Source: JACKAQ01 sp020634975 [NCBI: Calditrichia bacterium]
GTDB lineage: Bacteria; Calditrichota; Calditrichia; RBG-13-44-9
Length of the DNA stretch: 64,000 nt
NCBI GenBank assembly: GCA_020634975.1
Contig: JACKAQ010000001.1
Span: forward strand, 558,001 to 622,000
Direction: 5' to 3'
Part shown: in pieces, positions 9,231 through 18,474 of the stretch
Layout: each line of letters opens with the position of its first letter
How positions within the stretch are numbered: the stretch's first letter is position 1
The notes under the pieces: model-generated
Databases searched by the model: none
Told to the model about the DNA's origin: nothing
The model's input: only the letters and a program-made list of their open reading frames with translations
Program-made: the position numbers and the translations under genes

Positions 9231-11000
9231 ATCGGCGCGCGATTCACTTCGCTGATCGTTAGCGAGAAACTGAGCGTATCGCGCAGATTCGGCGTGCCGT
9301 TGTCGGTGGCGATCAATTCGATGGTGTAATTTCCGGCATCTTCGAAACCGGTGGTGAATGCAATTGCGCCGCTGCCGTTACCGTTGTCCGTCAAACTGGC
9401 AAACGCCGGAATGCTCAGCGCAGAAAGTGAAATCCTGTTGCCATCGGGATCACTCGCCGATACCGGCACCGAAAGGCTGCTGTTTTCATCCATCGATTGC
9501 GCGGAAACGCTGCTCCAGATTGGCGCACGATTCACGTTGTTCACCGTCAGTGAAAAAGCGACGGTGTCGCGCAACGCCGGTGAACCGTTGTCAGTGACGA
9601 TCAGCTCGACGGTGTAATTTCCGGCATCTTCCGCGCCGGGAGAAAAGGTGATCGAGCCGCTGCCGTTGCCGTTGTCGGTCAGCGATGCAAATGTGGGTGC
9701 GGACAGCACGGAAATGCTCATCCCGTTGCCGTCCGGATCACTCGCCGATACCGGCACCGAAAGGCTGCTGTTTTCATCCACCGATTGCGCGGAAACGGCG
9801 CTCCAAATTGGCGCACGATTCACTTCGCTGATCGTCAGCGAAAAGCTGACCGTATCGCTCAGGTTCGGCGTGCCGTCATCGGTAACGATTGCCGAAATGG
9901 TGTAGCTGCCGCCATCCTCAAATCCGGGCGTCAGTTGAATATTTCCGGTGCCATTGCCGTTGTCCGATACCGATGCAAAATCCGGCAGATTCAGCCCGGA
10001 AAAACCAGTCCGTTGCCATCCGCATCTGTCGCGGAAATCGGCACGGAAAGGCTGCTGTTTTCGTTCATCGATTGCGCGGAAACCACCGCAAAAACCGGCG
10101 CTCGATTCACATTATTTACCGTCAGCGAAAAACTGAGCGTATCTGTCAAATTGGGTGTGCCATCGTCGGTGGCGATCAGTTGAATGGTGTAACTGCCCGC
10201 ATCGTCCAGTCCGGGTGTGAACGCAACGCTGCCGCTGCCGCCGCCGTTATCAATGAAACTGCCAAACGCCGGAATGCTCAAAACGGTCAGCGAAACGCCG
10301 TTGCCATCCGGATCACTCGCCGAAACCGGCACCGAAAGGCTGCTGTTTTCATCCACTGATTGCGCGGAAACGACGCTCCAAATTGGCGCACGATTCACTT
10401 CGTTAATCGTCAGCGAGAAACTGACCGTATCGCTCAGATTCGGCGTACCGTCATCGGTGACGATTGCCGAAAGCGTGTAGCTGCCGCTATCCTCAAATCC
10501 GGGCGTCAGTTGAATATTGCCAGTGCCATTGCCGTTGTCCGATACCGATGCAAAATCCGGTAGATTCAATCCGGAAAAAACCAGTCCGTTGCCATCCGCA
10601 TCTGTCGCGGAAATCGGCACGGAAAGGCTGCTGTTTTCGTTCATCGATTGCGCGGAAACTGCCGCAAAAACCGGCGCGCGATTCACATCATTCACCGTCA
10701 GCGAAAAGCTGAGTGTGTCGTTCAAATTGGGTGTGCCATGGTCGGTAGCGATCAGTTGGATGGTGTAACTGCCCGCATTATCCAGTCCGGGTGTGAACGC
10801 AACGCTGCCGCTACCGCCGCCGTTGTCGGTGAAACTGCCAAACGCCGGAATACTCAAAACGGTCAGCGAAACGCCGTTGCCGTCCGGATCGCTGGCCGAA
10901 ACGGGCACCGAAAGGCTGCCGTTTTCATCCATCGTTTGGGCGGAAACGCTGCTCCAAACCGGTGCTCGGTTCGTGTTGTTCACCGTCAGCGAAAAACTGA
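8360..11000 (-). repeat. Near-identical 288/576-bp repeat array inside the giant gene
   Basis: Single repeats recur every ~288 bases (96 codons), and pairs recur every 576 bases at much higher identity. The block starting at 10005 recurs at 10581, and the block at 9141 recurs at 9716 (one base short because of the intervening deletion). Outside this stretch the repeats are the same length but clearly more diverged, so this block reflects recent duplication of a two-domain unit. Confidence 0.75.
9143..9999 (-). CDS. Giant cadherin-like repeat protein, middle frame segment
   Basis: This frame bridges the two frameshifts and holds about three ~96-residue repeats (NRAPIWSAVSAQSVDENSS and similar). 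It has no start codon of its own. It begins where the upstream frame ends, at an A-run of five (10000-10004) that is six long in the near-identical repeat at 10575-10580. It ends just past the two-C run near 9148. Adding one base at each site joins all three segments into a single frame: 9,568 bases from the ATG at 13611, plus 2, equals 3,190 codons. The pieces therefore belong to one gene, broken either in nature or by sequencing error. Confidence 0.7.
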
Positions 11001-13611
11001 GGGTGTCACTCAAATTGGGTGTGCCGTTATCAGTGGCAATAACGCTGATGGTGTAGCTGCCGGCATCCTCAAATCCGGGCGACAGTTGAATAGCTCCCGT
11101 GCCATTACCGTTGTTGGTCAATGTACCGAATGCGGGTAAATTCAGGGTCGAAAAACTGATGCCGTTGCCATCAGGATCGCTACCGGAAACCGGAACGGAC
11201 AGCGTCGCGCCCTCATTGACAGACTGCGCTGCAATCGCCGAAACCGCCGGAGCGCGATTCACATTGGCAACGCTCAGAGAGAAGGTCCGGCTAGCGGAAA
11301 GCGGGCTTGCGGCGTCATCCGTTACGGTAATCTGGATGTTCGGATATGTGCCAAATGCATCGTATCCGGGCAAAAATTGCAGATTTGCGCTGCCGTCGCC
11401 GTTGTCGGTCAACGTGCCGAAAGCGGGTAAGTTGGTGGCGGAAAAAGCCAGCGTGTTGTCCGTATCGGGATCGCTGGCGGTGAGCAACAGCGTGAGCGTA
11501 TCTGCTTCGTTCACCGATTGTCCGGCAATCGCCGGTAACACCGGTACGCGGTTCAGATCGTCGACTGTCAGCGAAAACGCGATGGAATCCATCGCGACGG
11601 GCACACCGTCGTCTGTGGCAATAACGCGGATATCAGCGTAGCTGCCCGCATCTAAAAATCCGGGTGAAAAGGTGATAAAACCACTGCCGTCGCCGTTATC
11701 CGTCAGACTGCCAAAACTTGGCATGTTGTTCACAGACAATGCAATATTGTGACCTTCCACATCGCTGGATTGAATATTCACCTGCAACGGTGTATTTTCG
11801 GTTGTTTGCTGATTGGCAATCGCCGTGATGACCGGCGCACGATTGATGACGGTCAGCGTTACCGGAATCACCACCAACGGCTCGTCCGGATCGTTGCTGG
11901 CGACCACCAGTTGGCACTGATAAATCCCGTTTGATAATCCGGTTGCATCAAAAGTAACCGTCACATTTTCGCTACTGCCAGAAGTGATCAGTCCGCTGAA
12001 AGGTGTCTGACTCATCCAGTCACAATTGTTTTCCCGGAAGCCGCGACCGCGGATCATCCAGTTGCCCGGAAATCCAAAACTTGAGGTTGTTCCCCACGCC
12101 GCTGTTGCCGGAACTGCCGGCGAGCCGGATGGATTGCCGCTATACGTGCCGATCCACGACCGTCCGGCGTTGTTGCCTTCGTCCAATGCGGCGGGTAAAT
12201 CGCCTTCGAGAATGCCGGCCGTTCGGTTGACTACAGCGATAATCACATCGCCGGGGCCGCTGAGCACCACCGGGCTGATACCGTAAACGGAAAAGGTCTG
12301 ATCGTCCACGGCTTGCACCGCGGCGTTGGTGTGGCTGGCGAGCAGCGTCGCGCCGTTATCGATGTTGCCGTCGGTATCTTCGTAAACAAAAATATCCACC
12401 AGATCGCCGGTGTTCACGCCCAAATCGCTGCCGAACATCACCCACACTTCTTCAAGCGTAAACGGAAATTCGCCGGGATGTGGGGAAAACTGGTTCATCC
12501 AGATAAACTGGCCACCGTTGTTCAAACCGATGGCGTTTTCGCGTCCACCGTCATCGATGATCAGCGAAACACTGTTGGTGCTGTTGAAAAATACATTATC
12601 GTTAATGGGATCACCTTTGGCGGGCGGTTGGCTGAGCGATGGATTTTCGCTGCGCAACAGCGGCGATGGCGTGCCGGCAACTTTCGGCAACGATCGCTGA
12701 ACGGATACCGGAATACTTTCGCCCCCGGGCAATTGCAACCGAACGGTTTGGGTATCCTGACTGGAAATATCCCAATTTAGCGTGCCGCCGCCAACGTTGC
12801 TGATGTTCAGCGTTCGCTGATCGGTTGTTCCCGGAAACATCGAAATATCAATCGATGCCGGTGAAACGCTAATGTCCGGCAATGCGGAATTCAGTTCAAA
12901 AAAATTAACCAGATTTGCCAGAATAGCCTGACGGTTACTACTGCCGCTATCGTTTAATTCAGCCAAAGCATACGAAAAAGCAAACGTTTTTTGGGCGTAA
13001 ACACCGGAATATTGCACAGCAACCGTGCCATAACCGCTTTCCACAAATGCTTTGCTACCGCCAAAAACGGTGAAGCGATCGATAAAATCGTTGTTGGTTT
13101 GCCCGGAACTGCTGAACGACATGCCCTGGGTAACGGTGCCGCTTTGCCCGCTCATGCTGCTGATCGGATGAGTGAACCCGTCTGTCACACTCCCCAAACC
13201 AAACAAGCCGTAGAGGATGTTGTTTCCCGACTGGTCGTTCCCGAACGCGTCGCCACCTTCGAGATACACTTTTCCGCCGGATTCCAGATAAATGCGCACC
13301 AGGTTTGCCTGTGTATCTGTAAATACGGTTTTGGCGGAACCGTTCGCGCCGGAATTGCCATAGGATAAAAATATCGCATCGTAACCGGTTAACGATACGG
13401 GAAAACTGGTGCGGTAATCCACTACAAACCCGGCGGTTTCCAGATAATCGCGAATAAACACACCGCTATAATCGCTGCCACCGGCGCTGCCTTCCCAAAC
13501 GAGCAACGTTCCGGCTTGCGATGCCGATTGTCGATTTCCGGTTTGCCCAACCACAGAACTTCCTGCGAACAGGGTTGCCCAGAATATCCAAATCCATTTA
13601 TTTTTTGTCAT
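9991..13611 (-). CDS. Giant cadherin-like repeat protein, N-terminal segment
   Basis: The proposed start is the ATG at 13611 (MTKNKWIWIFWATLFAG...), which gives a normal signal peptide cleaved near SSVVGQ; an in-frame TTG at 13638 would add nine residues. After the signal come: a Rossmann/ThuA-like region (about residues 30-245, 'LLVWEGSAGG ... YDAIFLSYG ... GGKVYLEGGDAF'), an Ig-like segment (ISVSPASIDISMFPGTT), a jelly-roll-like region with 'IDDGGRENAIGLNNGGQF', a second Ig-like stretch (TSGSSENVTVTFDATGLSNG), and six and a half cadherin-like repeats. The frame stops at 9991 because of a one-base loss in an A-run. ATG-proximal GGAG lies ~13 bases upstream. It heads a probable operon with the next secreted protein gene. 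Confidence 0.75.
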   Translation of the reverse strand: MTKNKWIWIFWATLFAGSSVVGQTGNRQSASQAGTLLVWEGSAGGSDYSGVFIRDYLETAGFVVDYRTSFPVSLTGYDAIFLSYGNSGANGSAKTVFTDTQANLVRIYLESGGKVYLEGGDAFGNDQSGNNILYGLFGLGSVTDGFTHPISSMSGQSGTVTQGMSFSSSGQTNNDFIDRFTVFGGSKAFVESGYGTVAVQYSGVYAQKTFAFSYALAELNDSGSSNRQAILANLVNFFELNSALPDISVSPASIDISMFPGTTDQRTLNISNVGGGTLNWDISSQDTQTVRLQLPGGESIPVSVQRSLPKVAGTPSPLLRSENPSLSQPPAKGDPINDNVFFNSTNSVSLIIDDGGRENAIGLNNGGQFIWMNQFSPHPGEFPFTLEEVWVMFGSDLGVNTGDLVDIFVYEDTDGNIDNGATLLASHTNAAVQAVDDQTFSVYGISPVVLSGPGDVIIAVVNRTAGILEGDLPAALDEGNNAGRSWIGTYSGNPSGSPAVPATAAWGTTSSFGFPGNWMIRGRGFRENNCDWMSQTPFSGLITSGSSENVTVTFDATGLSNGIYQCQLVVASNDPDEPLVVIPVTLTVINRAPVITAIANQQTTENTPLQVNIQSSDVEGHNIALSVNNMPSFGSLTDNGDGSGFITFSPGFLDAGSYADIRVIATDDGVPVAMDSIAFSLTVDDLNRVPVLPAIAGQSVNEADTLTLLLTASDPDTDNTLAFSATNLPAFGTLTDNGDGSANLQFLPGYDAFGTYPNIQITVTDDAASPLSASRTFSLSVANVNRAPAVSAIAAQSVNEGATLSVPVSGSDPDGNGISFSTLNLPAFGTLTNNGNGTGAIQLSPGFEDAGSYTISVIATDNGTPNLSDTLSFSLTVNNTNRAPVWSSVSAQTMDENGSLSVPVSASDPDGNGVSLTVLSIPAFGSFTDNGGGSGSVAFTPGLDNAGSYTIQLIATDHGTPNLNDTLSFSLTVNDVNRAPVFAAVSAQSMNENSSLSVPISATDADGNGLVFSGLNLPDFASVSDNGNGTGNIQLTPGFEDSGSYTLSAIVTDDGTPNLSDTVSFSLTINEVNRAPIWSVVSAQSVDENSSLSVPVSASDPDGNGVSLTVLSIPAFGSFIDNGGGSGSVAFTPGLDDAGSYTIQLIATDDGTPNLTDTLSFSLTVNNVNRAPVFAVVSAQSMNENSSLSVPISATDADGNGLVFPG

Positions 13612-14046
13612 CCGTGTGATGTAACTCCATGTTAACATACTAACCCTTGTATCCTGCGATTATCCGCCAACTGGATGTGATATAGCACATTTTGTTGATT
13701 ATCGGAATTTGTGCAACTTTCATTGAATTTATTGAACAGAAATGCATATTTTCTCGAATTGGAGCGGGCGTTTTTTGAGCAAACCGGAATAGCCAGCCGA
13801 TCAATTTCAAAAAAAGAAACGCTGAAATTAAATTGACTCAAAATTAAATACCCAAACTAATTTTTGAAGTTGAAGCCCAAAGAACCACTGGCGAGAAAGC
13901 CGTGTAGCAGTAATACCACACGGCACTAACAATAATACACATTAGATTGATTAAAAGTGAACTGAAACAATCTTTTAATTTTTACTTTTTAAAAGTAATT
14001 TTTGGGGGGAAATATTTTTATCGAAACCAAAACATCTGGAAAAAAT
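13612..14046. other. Intergenic region between divergent genes
   Basis: An AT-rich 435-base stretch carrying the leaders of the giant gene (minus) and the thioesterase (plus). Two structures are visible: a hairpin with GCCGTGT at 13899-13905 pairing ACACGGC at 13918-13924, and the palindrome TTACTTTTTAAAAGTAA at 13982-13998 just before the plus-strand gene. No convincing gene was found. Confidence 0.4.
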
Positions 14047-14478
14047 ATGGCAATTTGGCATGGCGAAATATCGCTTGAACGATTGAACAGCTTTAATAAA
14101 AACAACCTCGGTGAGCATTTGGGGATCGAATTTACGGCATTTGGCGATGATTATCTGAAAGCTAAAATGCCGGTGGATCATCGCACTACGCAGCCGGCGG
14201 GATTACTGGACGGCGGTTCATCTGTTGCGCTGGCGGAACGGCTCGGCAGCATTGGCGGGTGGATGTGTGTCGATTTGGAAAAATACATGTGTGTCGGACT
14301 GGAAATTAACGCCAACCACATCCGCGCCGTACGCGAGGGATATGTGGAAGGCATCGCCAAACCGCTGCATATCGGGAGGCGAACCCATGTGTGGGAAATC
14401 CGCATTCAAACGCCGGAGGGCAAGCTGGTCTGCGCCAGCCGAATCACCCTGCAAGTGGTTGAAAAAACCGCGATTTAG
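14047..14478 (+). CDS. Hotdog-fold thioesterase, PaaI/YdiI-like
   Basis: 143 residues from the ATG at 14047 (MAIWHGEISLERLNSF). An in-frame TTG at 14002 would add 15 unconserved residues. The protein matches the small acyl-CoA thioesterase family (YdiI/MenI/PaaI): 'LGIEFTAFGDDYLKAKMPVDHRTTQPAGLLDGGSS', with the family's H..Q..G..HGG-like segment, where the active-site acidic residue is in the following 'ALAERLGS' helix. 'GLEINANHIRAVREGYVEGIAKPLHIGRRTHVWEIRI' then forms the long hotdog strands. Likely substrates are aromatic acyl-CoAs such as dihydroxynaphthoyl-CoA, but no menaquinone genes are nearby to confirm it. Its stop overlaps by four bases the stop of the converging gene. Confidence 0.8.
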   Translation: MAIWHGEISLERLNSFNKNNLGEHLGIEFTAFGDDYLKAKMPVDHRTTQPAGLLDGGSSVALAERLGSIGGWMCVDLEKYMCVGLEINANHIRAVREGYVEGIAKPLHIGRRTHVWEIRIQTPEGKLVCASRITLQVVEKTAI

Positions 14479-16253
14479 CGAACGAGCATCATTTTACGGA
14501 CTTGCCGAAAATCGCCGGCTCGCAATTGGTAAAAATAAATCCCGGATGCCACCGGATTTCCTGATTCGTCCGATCCGTTCCATTCAACCTGATATTCGCC
14601 TGCGGATTGAAATCCTTCGGCTAAGGTTGCGATTTGTTTGCCCTGCACATCAACAATTTTCAGCGACAATTGCGCTGCCTCGCTGAGCGAATAGCGAATC
14701 GTGGTTTGCGGATTGAACGGATTCGGGTAGTTGGCATCCAGTCGGAATTGTGCCGGGTTTTCGCCGGTTTCGACCGGAATTCCGGTGATTCCCTGCCCTT
14801 CCCGCAATTGCCAGATTTGCCCGGCAGCCAGGTTTTGCACCACATCTTCCGTTCCCGACGGCCAGTGAATCCGCAGCGAGTCGATCTGCAAATCGCTGCC
14901 CAAACCGATGGTTTCGGTAGTACTGTGTTGCGATAAATAGCTCGTACCACAGTGGATGGATCGCAGTTGGCGCTTCCCGCCGTGATAAATTTCCAGCAAA
15001 CTGCCCACTGCATCGCGATTGCTAACGGTTCCCTCAAGCACCAGTTTTACCCAATTATTGCTGCCGCCGCTGTTTTTCCAGAGGTCGGATGGCCCGAGTT
15101 CGTTCAACACTGCAACATCGGGATAGCCATTGCCGTCAACATCGCCGATGGCGGAACCGTAGCCAAACGAGGCGTCGCCGTCCATCCCGATCCCGCTGGT
15201 TTGCGAAAACGTGCCATCGCCCAAATTTTCGTAGAGCACATTCCAATTGTTCGGCAGACCGGTGGCGACTGCCACAAACAAGTCGAGATCGCCATCGTTA
15301 TCAAAATCAAAAAAATTAACGCCCCAACAGGCTTTGTTCACCGCAACGCCGGCGGCGTCCGCAACTTCGGAGAAGGTGCCATCGCCGTTATTCCGCAACA
15401 ATCCGTTGCCAAACGGATCGTTGGAAACATACATATCGAGATCGCCATCGGCATCGTAATCGCCAACGGTAATGCCCATCGAATGGAAAGAAAGGTTGCT
15501 GCCGGAAGCAACGCTCACATCCGAAAACGTACCGTTGCCATTGTTTCGCAACAGCGAATTGCCAAAAAAGCGGTCGCTGCCGATGTAAATATCCTGCCAG
15601 CCGTCCGCATCGTAATCGATCGCAACGACTGCCAGCGGATTTTTGCCGGCATCCGCAACGCCGGCTGCGGCGGTCACATCTGCAAAAGTGCCGTCGCCAT
15701 TGCTTTGGAACAGCACGTTGTCAATTGCGGGGCTGTGGTTGGTCAAATAAACATCCAGCCACCCATCGTTATTGAAATCCGCCCAACAGGCTGCGATTGT
15801 GGTCAGGTCTTCCGCGATCAATCCGGCGGCGGTTGTCACATCCGCAAAAACGCCGTTTTGATTCGCAAATAATTTGCTGCTCCCGTAATAATTGGCAATA
15901 AACAAATCGCGGTCGCCATCGTTGTCGTAATCGACCCACAACACGGTTTTGGATTCGAGGTTATCCGTCACGTTCAGCGCTGCGGCAACTTCGGTAAACG
16001 TGCTGCCGTCCACGTTGCGATATATCATCAGCTCTTCGCCTTCGCCGGTGGCAAAAGTAAGATCATCGCGTCCGTCGCCGTCAAAATCCGCAAAACTGAC
16101 GCCGCCGCCGTAAAATGTGTGGTTCACATACATGTGCTGAACACCCATCACCGTGGCAACATTTTCGAACGTTACTGTTTGCGCAACCGCCGCATCGTTC
16201 AGCACAGCCACTGTAAATGCTGTAAAAACAATATTCCAGAACCGATATTTCAT
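14475..16253 (-). CDS. FG-GAP/VCBS repeat protein with ASPIC/UnbV domain and T9SS tail
   Basis: 592 residues with a signal peptide (1-25, ending AVAQ). Residues about 40-385 carry seven-bladed-propeller FG-GAP/VCBS repeats, each with a calcium-loop-like 'DFDGDGRDD', 'DYDNDGDRD' or 'DYDADGDLD'. Residues about 400-485 are an ASPIC/UnbV domain (NWVKLVLEGTVSNRDAVGS ... LRIHWPSGTEDVVQNL). The last ~80 residues are a T9SS sorting tail (YPNPFNPQTTI ... SGIYFYQL ... KMMLVR). This is the CRTAC1-like architecture common in secreted proteins of these phyla. AAAGGTG sits about 5 bases before the ATG. Function beyond surface or extracellular calcium-dependent binding is not known. Confidence 0.85.
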   Translation of the reverse strand: MKYRFWNIVFTAFTVAVLNDAAVAQTVTFENVATVMGVQHMYVNHTFYGGGVSFADFDGDGRDDLTFATGEGEELMIYRNVDGSTFTEVAAALNVTDNLESKTVLWVDYDNDGDRDLFIANYYGSSKLFANQNGVFADVTTAAGLIAEDLTTIAACWADFNNDGWLDVYLTNHSPAIDNVLFQSNGDGTFADVTAAAGVADAGKNPLAVVAIDYDADGWQDIYIGSDRFFGNSLLRNNGNGTFSDVSVASGSNLSFHSMGITVGDYDADGDLDMYVSNDPFGNGLLRNNGDGTFSEVADAAGVAVNKACWGVNFFDFDNDGDLDLFVAVATGLPNNWNVLYENLGDGTFSQTSGIGMDGDASFGYGSAIGDVDGNGYPDVAVLNELGPSDLWKNSGGSNNWVKLVLEGTVSNRDAVGSLLEIYHGGKRQLRSIHCGTSYLSQHSTTETIGLGSDLQIDSLRIHWPSGTEDVVQNLAAGQIWQLREGQGITGIPVETGENPAQFRLDANYPNPFNPQTTIRYSLSEAAQLSLKIVDVQGKQIATLAEGFQSAGEYQVEWNGSDESGNPVASGIYFYQLRAGDFRQVRKMMLVR

Positions 16254-16433
16254 TCGATCACCTTTTTTTCGACATCATTCAAATGTTGTTCATTTTACCA
16301 AAAACGAACTAAAAAATCAAGGTTGATCCCGGCGATGTGCGACGCTGCCGGGTTGGGATAAACCTTGACAAAAACATCACAGTATCGTACTTTGGCGGGT
16401 GAATACGCAGATAATTAGCATCCGGAGGAGCTG

Positions 16434-17324
16434 TTGAAAATCGGGCTTGTGGCAAATACCGGTAAACCGTTTTTTTGGGAACAATATCCGGCGATACTGG
16501 CGTGGTTTGCCAAACAGGAAGTAACGCTGACAATTGCGGAAAGCATTGCCAATGCACCGGAAAATCCCGGTATTTCGCAGCCGCCGGTAACGCCGGATGA
16601 ATTATTGCCGCATCGCTGCGACATGATTTTGGCGGTTGGCGGCGACGGCACCATGCTGCGAACCATCGCGATGATCGGCGCAAAAGAAACACCTGTTTTG
16701 GGCATCAACGTTGGCGGACTCGGTTTTTTGACGGAAATTTTGCTGGAATCGTTCGCCGATGAAATGAACAAAGTGCTGGCCGGAGAATATCGGCTGGAAA
16801 AACGGCAAATTCTGAAAGCCGATGTCGAAGGGTTGGATAAGCCGCTGTATGCGCTCAACGAAATTGTGCTCGACAAAGGCGGTGCCATTCGCGTGATCGA
16901 AATTGAGGTGCACATCGGCGGTGAATATCTCAACGCGTATGTTGCGGACGGATTGCTGATTTCCACGCCAACCGGTTCCACCGGCTACTCGCTGTCATCC
17001 GGCGGTCCGATTATCGTGCCGTCGACCAACGCGCTGATTATCAACCCGATTTGCCCGCATTCGCTGACCAACCGCCCCGTTATCGTGCCGTCCGATTCGA
17101 AAATTGAAATCATTGTCCGCACGGAAGCACCCGCGTTCATCGTTTCACCGGACGGGCAGGAAGTTTATCCGCGTCCGAGCCGCACCAAAATTCGCGTCGA
17201 ACGAGCGCCGCATTCGGCCATTTTAGTGAAGCCGTTGCACAGCAATTATTACCGGCTGCTGCACAGCAAACTCAACTGGGGCAAAGATTTCCGCGATAAA
17301 AATCGCTGGAGCCACAATTCGTGA
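16434..17324 (+). CDS. nadK: NAD kinase
   Basis: 296 residues; phosphorylates NAD+ to NADP+ in the cytoplasm. All family signatures are present: GGDGT at 69-73, the NE pair at 142-143 and TPTGSTGYS at 178-186. The TTG start at 16434 is chosen because GGAGGAG lies directly before it (16424-16430) and the protein then begins MKIGLVAN, as expected for the family. Its stop overlaps the next gene's start by four bases, so the two are translationally coupled. Confidence 0.95.
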   Translation: MKIGLVANTGKPFFWEQYPAILAWFAKQEVTLTIAESIANAPENPGISQPPVTPDELLPHRCDMILAVGGDGTMLRTIAMIGAKETPVLGINVGGLGFLTEILLESFADEMNKVLAGEYRLEKRQILKADVEGLDKPLYALNEIVLDKGGAIRVIEIEVHIGGEYLNAYVADGLLISTPTGSTGYSLSSGGPIIVPSTNALIINPICPHSLTNRPVIVPSDSKIEIIVRTEAPAFIVSPDGQEVYPRPSRTKIRVERAPHSAILVKPLHSNYYRLLHSKLNWGKDFRDKNRWSHNS

Positions 17325-18403
17325 TCGGCTGGATGCTCGGCGGCGCTTGCTTTCTGATACAGCTGTATTTCCAGATATGGCTGTGGCGCGGCATGCGCAA
17401 ATTGTCGCAGCAATCACCAAAAAAAACGCGTCCCTCCTCCCCCGTTTCCGTGATTATCGCAGCGCACAACGAAGAACAATCGTTACCGGAATTGCTCCGG
17501 ATTTTATCCGAACAAACGTTGCCGAACAACCAATTCGAGATTATTTTGGCGGCTGATCGCTGCACGGATGCGACGGTTCAAATTGCACGATCATTTCAGC
17601 AACAATTACCCAACTTACGCATTATTGACATTTCCAGCACACCAAAGAATATTTCCCCCAAAAAAAACGCGCTGCAACTGGCGATAAATGACGCCACATT
17701 TTCCCGGCTGGTTTTTCTGGATGCGGACGTGTTGCCCACCCGGAATCATTTGCAAACGATGCAACAATTTTTTGACGATGGCGCGGCTGCTATCGTCAGT
17801 TTGATGCGGCTGCGACAACCCAAAAATGTGTGGGAAAATTTTCTGGTGTTCGAAAAATTGATTAGCTGGTGCATTGCGGCGGCGGGTGTCGGATTCGGCA
17901 AACCGGTGATTTCGTATGGCGGCAACTGGGCGTACACCCGCGATGCGTTCGAGCAGGTTGGCGGCTTCGGCAGCATCATCGATTCGCTCAGCGGCGATGA
18001 CGATTTGCTGCTCCAGAAATTCGGCAGCGCCGGATTGCCCATCGCGTTTTGCAGCGATCCAAACGGTTGGGTGACGATGGAACCGCCGGAATCGTTCGCC
18101 CATTTTTTGCGCCAGCGTCGACGCCATTTTTCCGCCGGAAAGCGGTACAGCACATCACTGCAAACGGGATATTTTTTTTATCACGCCAGCAATTTGGGCA
18201 TTTGGCTGAGTCCGCTGTTTCATTTTCCGGCAATTGCACTGCTCATCGCCAAACTGCTCATCGACGGATATTTGCTGCATCGCGGCGGCAAACGTTTCCG
18301 CGTTTCATTTTCCGCTGCGAAACAACTGCTGTTCAATTTCGGATATCTGGTTTACAACACTTTGGTGGGTCCGTTGGGGCACATCGGCAAAATCCGCTGG
18401 TGA
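17321..18403 (+). CDS. Membrane glycosyltransferase, family 2
   Basis: 360 residues, starting at the GTG that overlaps the nadK stop (GTGA). One N-terminal membrane helix (MIGWMLGGACFLIQLYFQIW) precedes a GT2 catalytic domain: VSVIIAAHNEE, LAADRCTDAT, the DAD metal motif in 'FLDADVLPTRNH', 'GGNWAYTRDAFEQVGGF', 'SGDDDLLLQ', and an RQRRRHFSAG segment that stands where QxxRW lies in processive enzymes. Two or three further membrane helices fill the C-terminus. It probably transfers a sugar to a lipid or polysaccharide at the inner membrane; donor and acceptor are unknown. Confidence 0.85.
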   Translation: MIGWMLGGACFLIQLYFQIWLWRGMRKLSQQSPKKTRPSSPVSVIIAAHNEEQSLPELLRILSEQTLPNNQFEIILAADRCTDATVQIARSFQQQLPNLRIIDISSTPKNISPKKNALQLAINDATFSRLVFLDADVLPTRNHLQTMQQFFDDGAAAIVSLMRLRQPKNVWENFLVFEKLISWCIAAAGVGFGKPVISYGGNWAYTRDAFEQVGGFGSIIDSLSGDDDLLLQKFGSAGLPIAFCSDPNGWVTMEPPESFAHFLRQRRRHFSAGKRYSTSLQTGYFFYHASNLGIWLSPLFHFPAIALLIAKLLIDGYLLHRGGKRFRVSFSAAKQLLFNFGYLVYNTLVGPLGHIGKIRW

Positions 18404-18474
18404 AATTTAAAAATATTTACCCCAAAGGACACATCGTTTTTAGCTGAAAACTGATAGCACATTCACTCATCCAC

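Noticed and set aside
13632-13841. A 69-codon minus-strand open frame upstream of the giant gene.
   Set aside because: Low-complexity, AT-rich leader with no ribosome binding site or similarity; it overlaps the likely promoter region.
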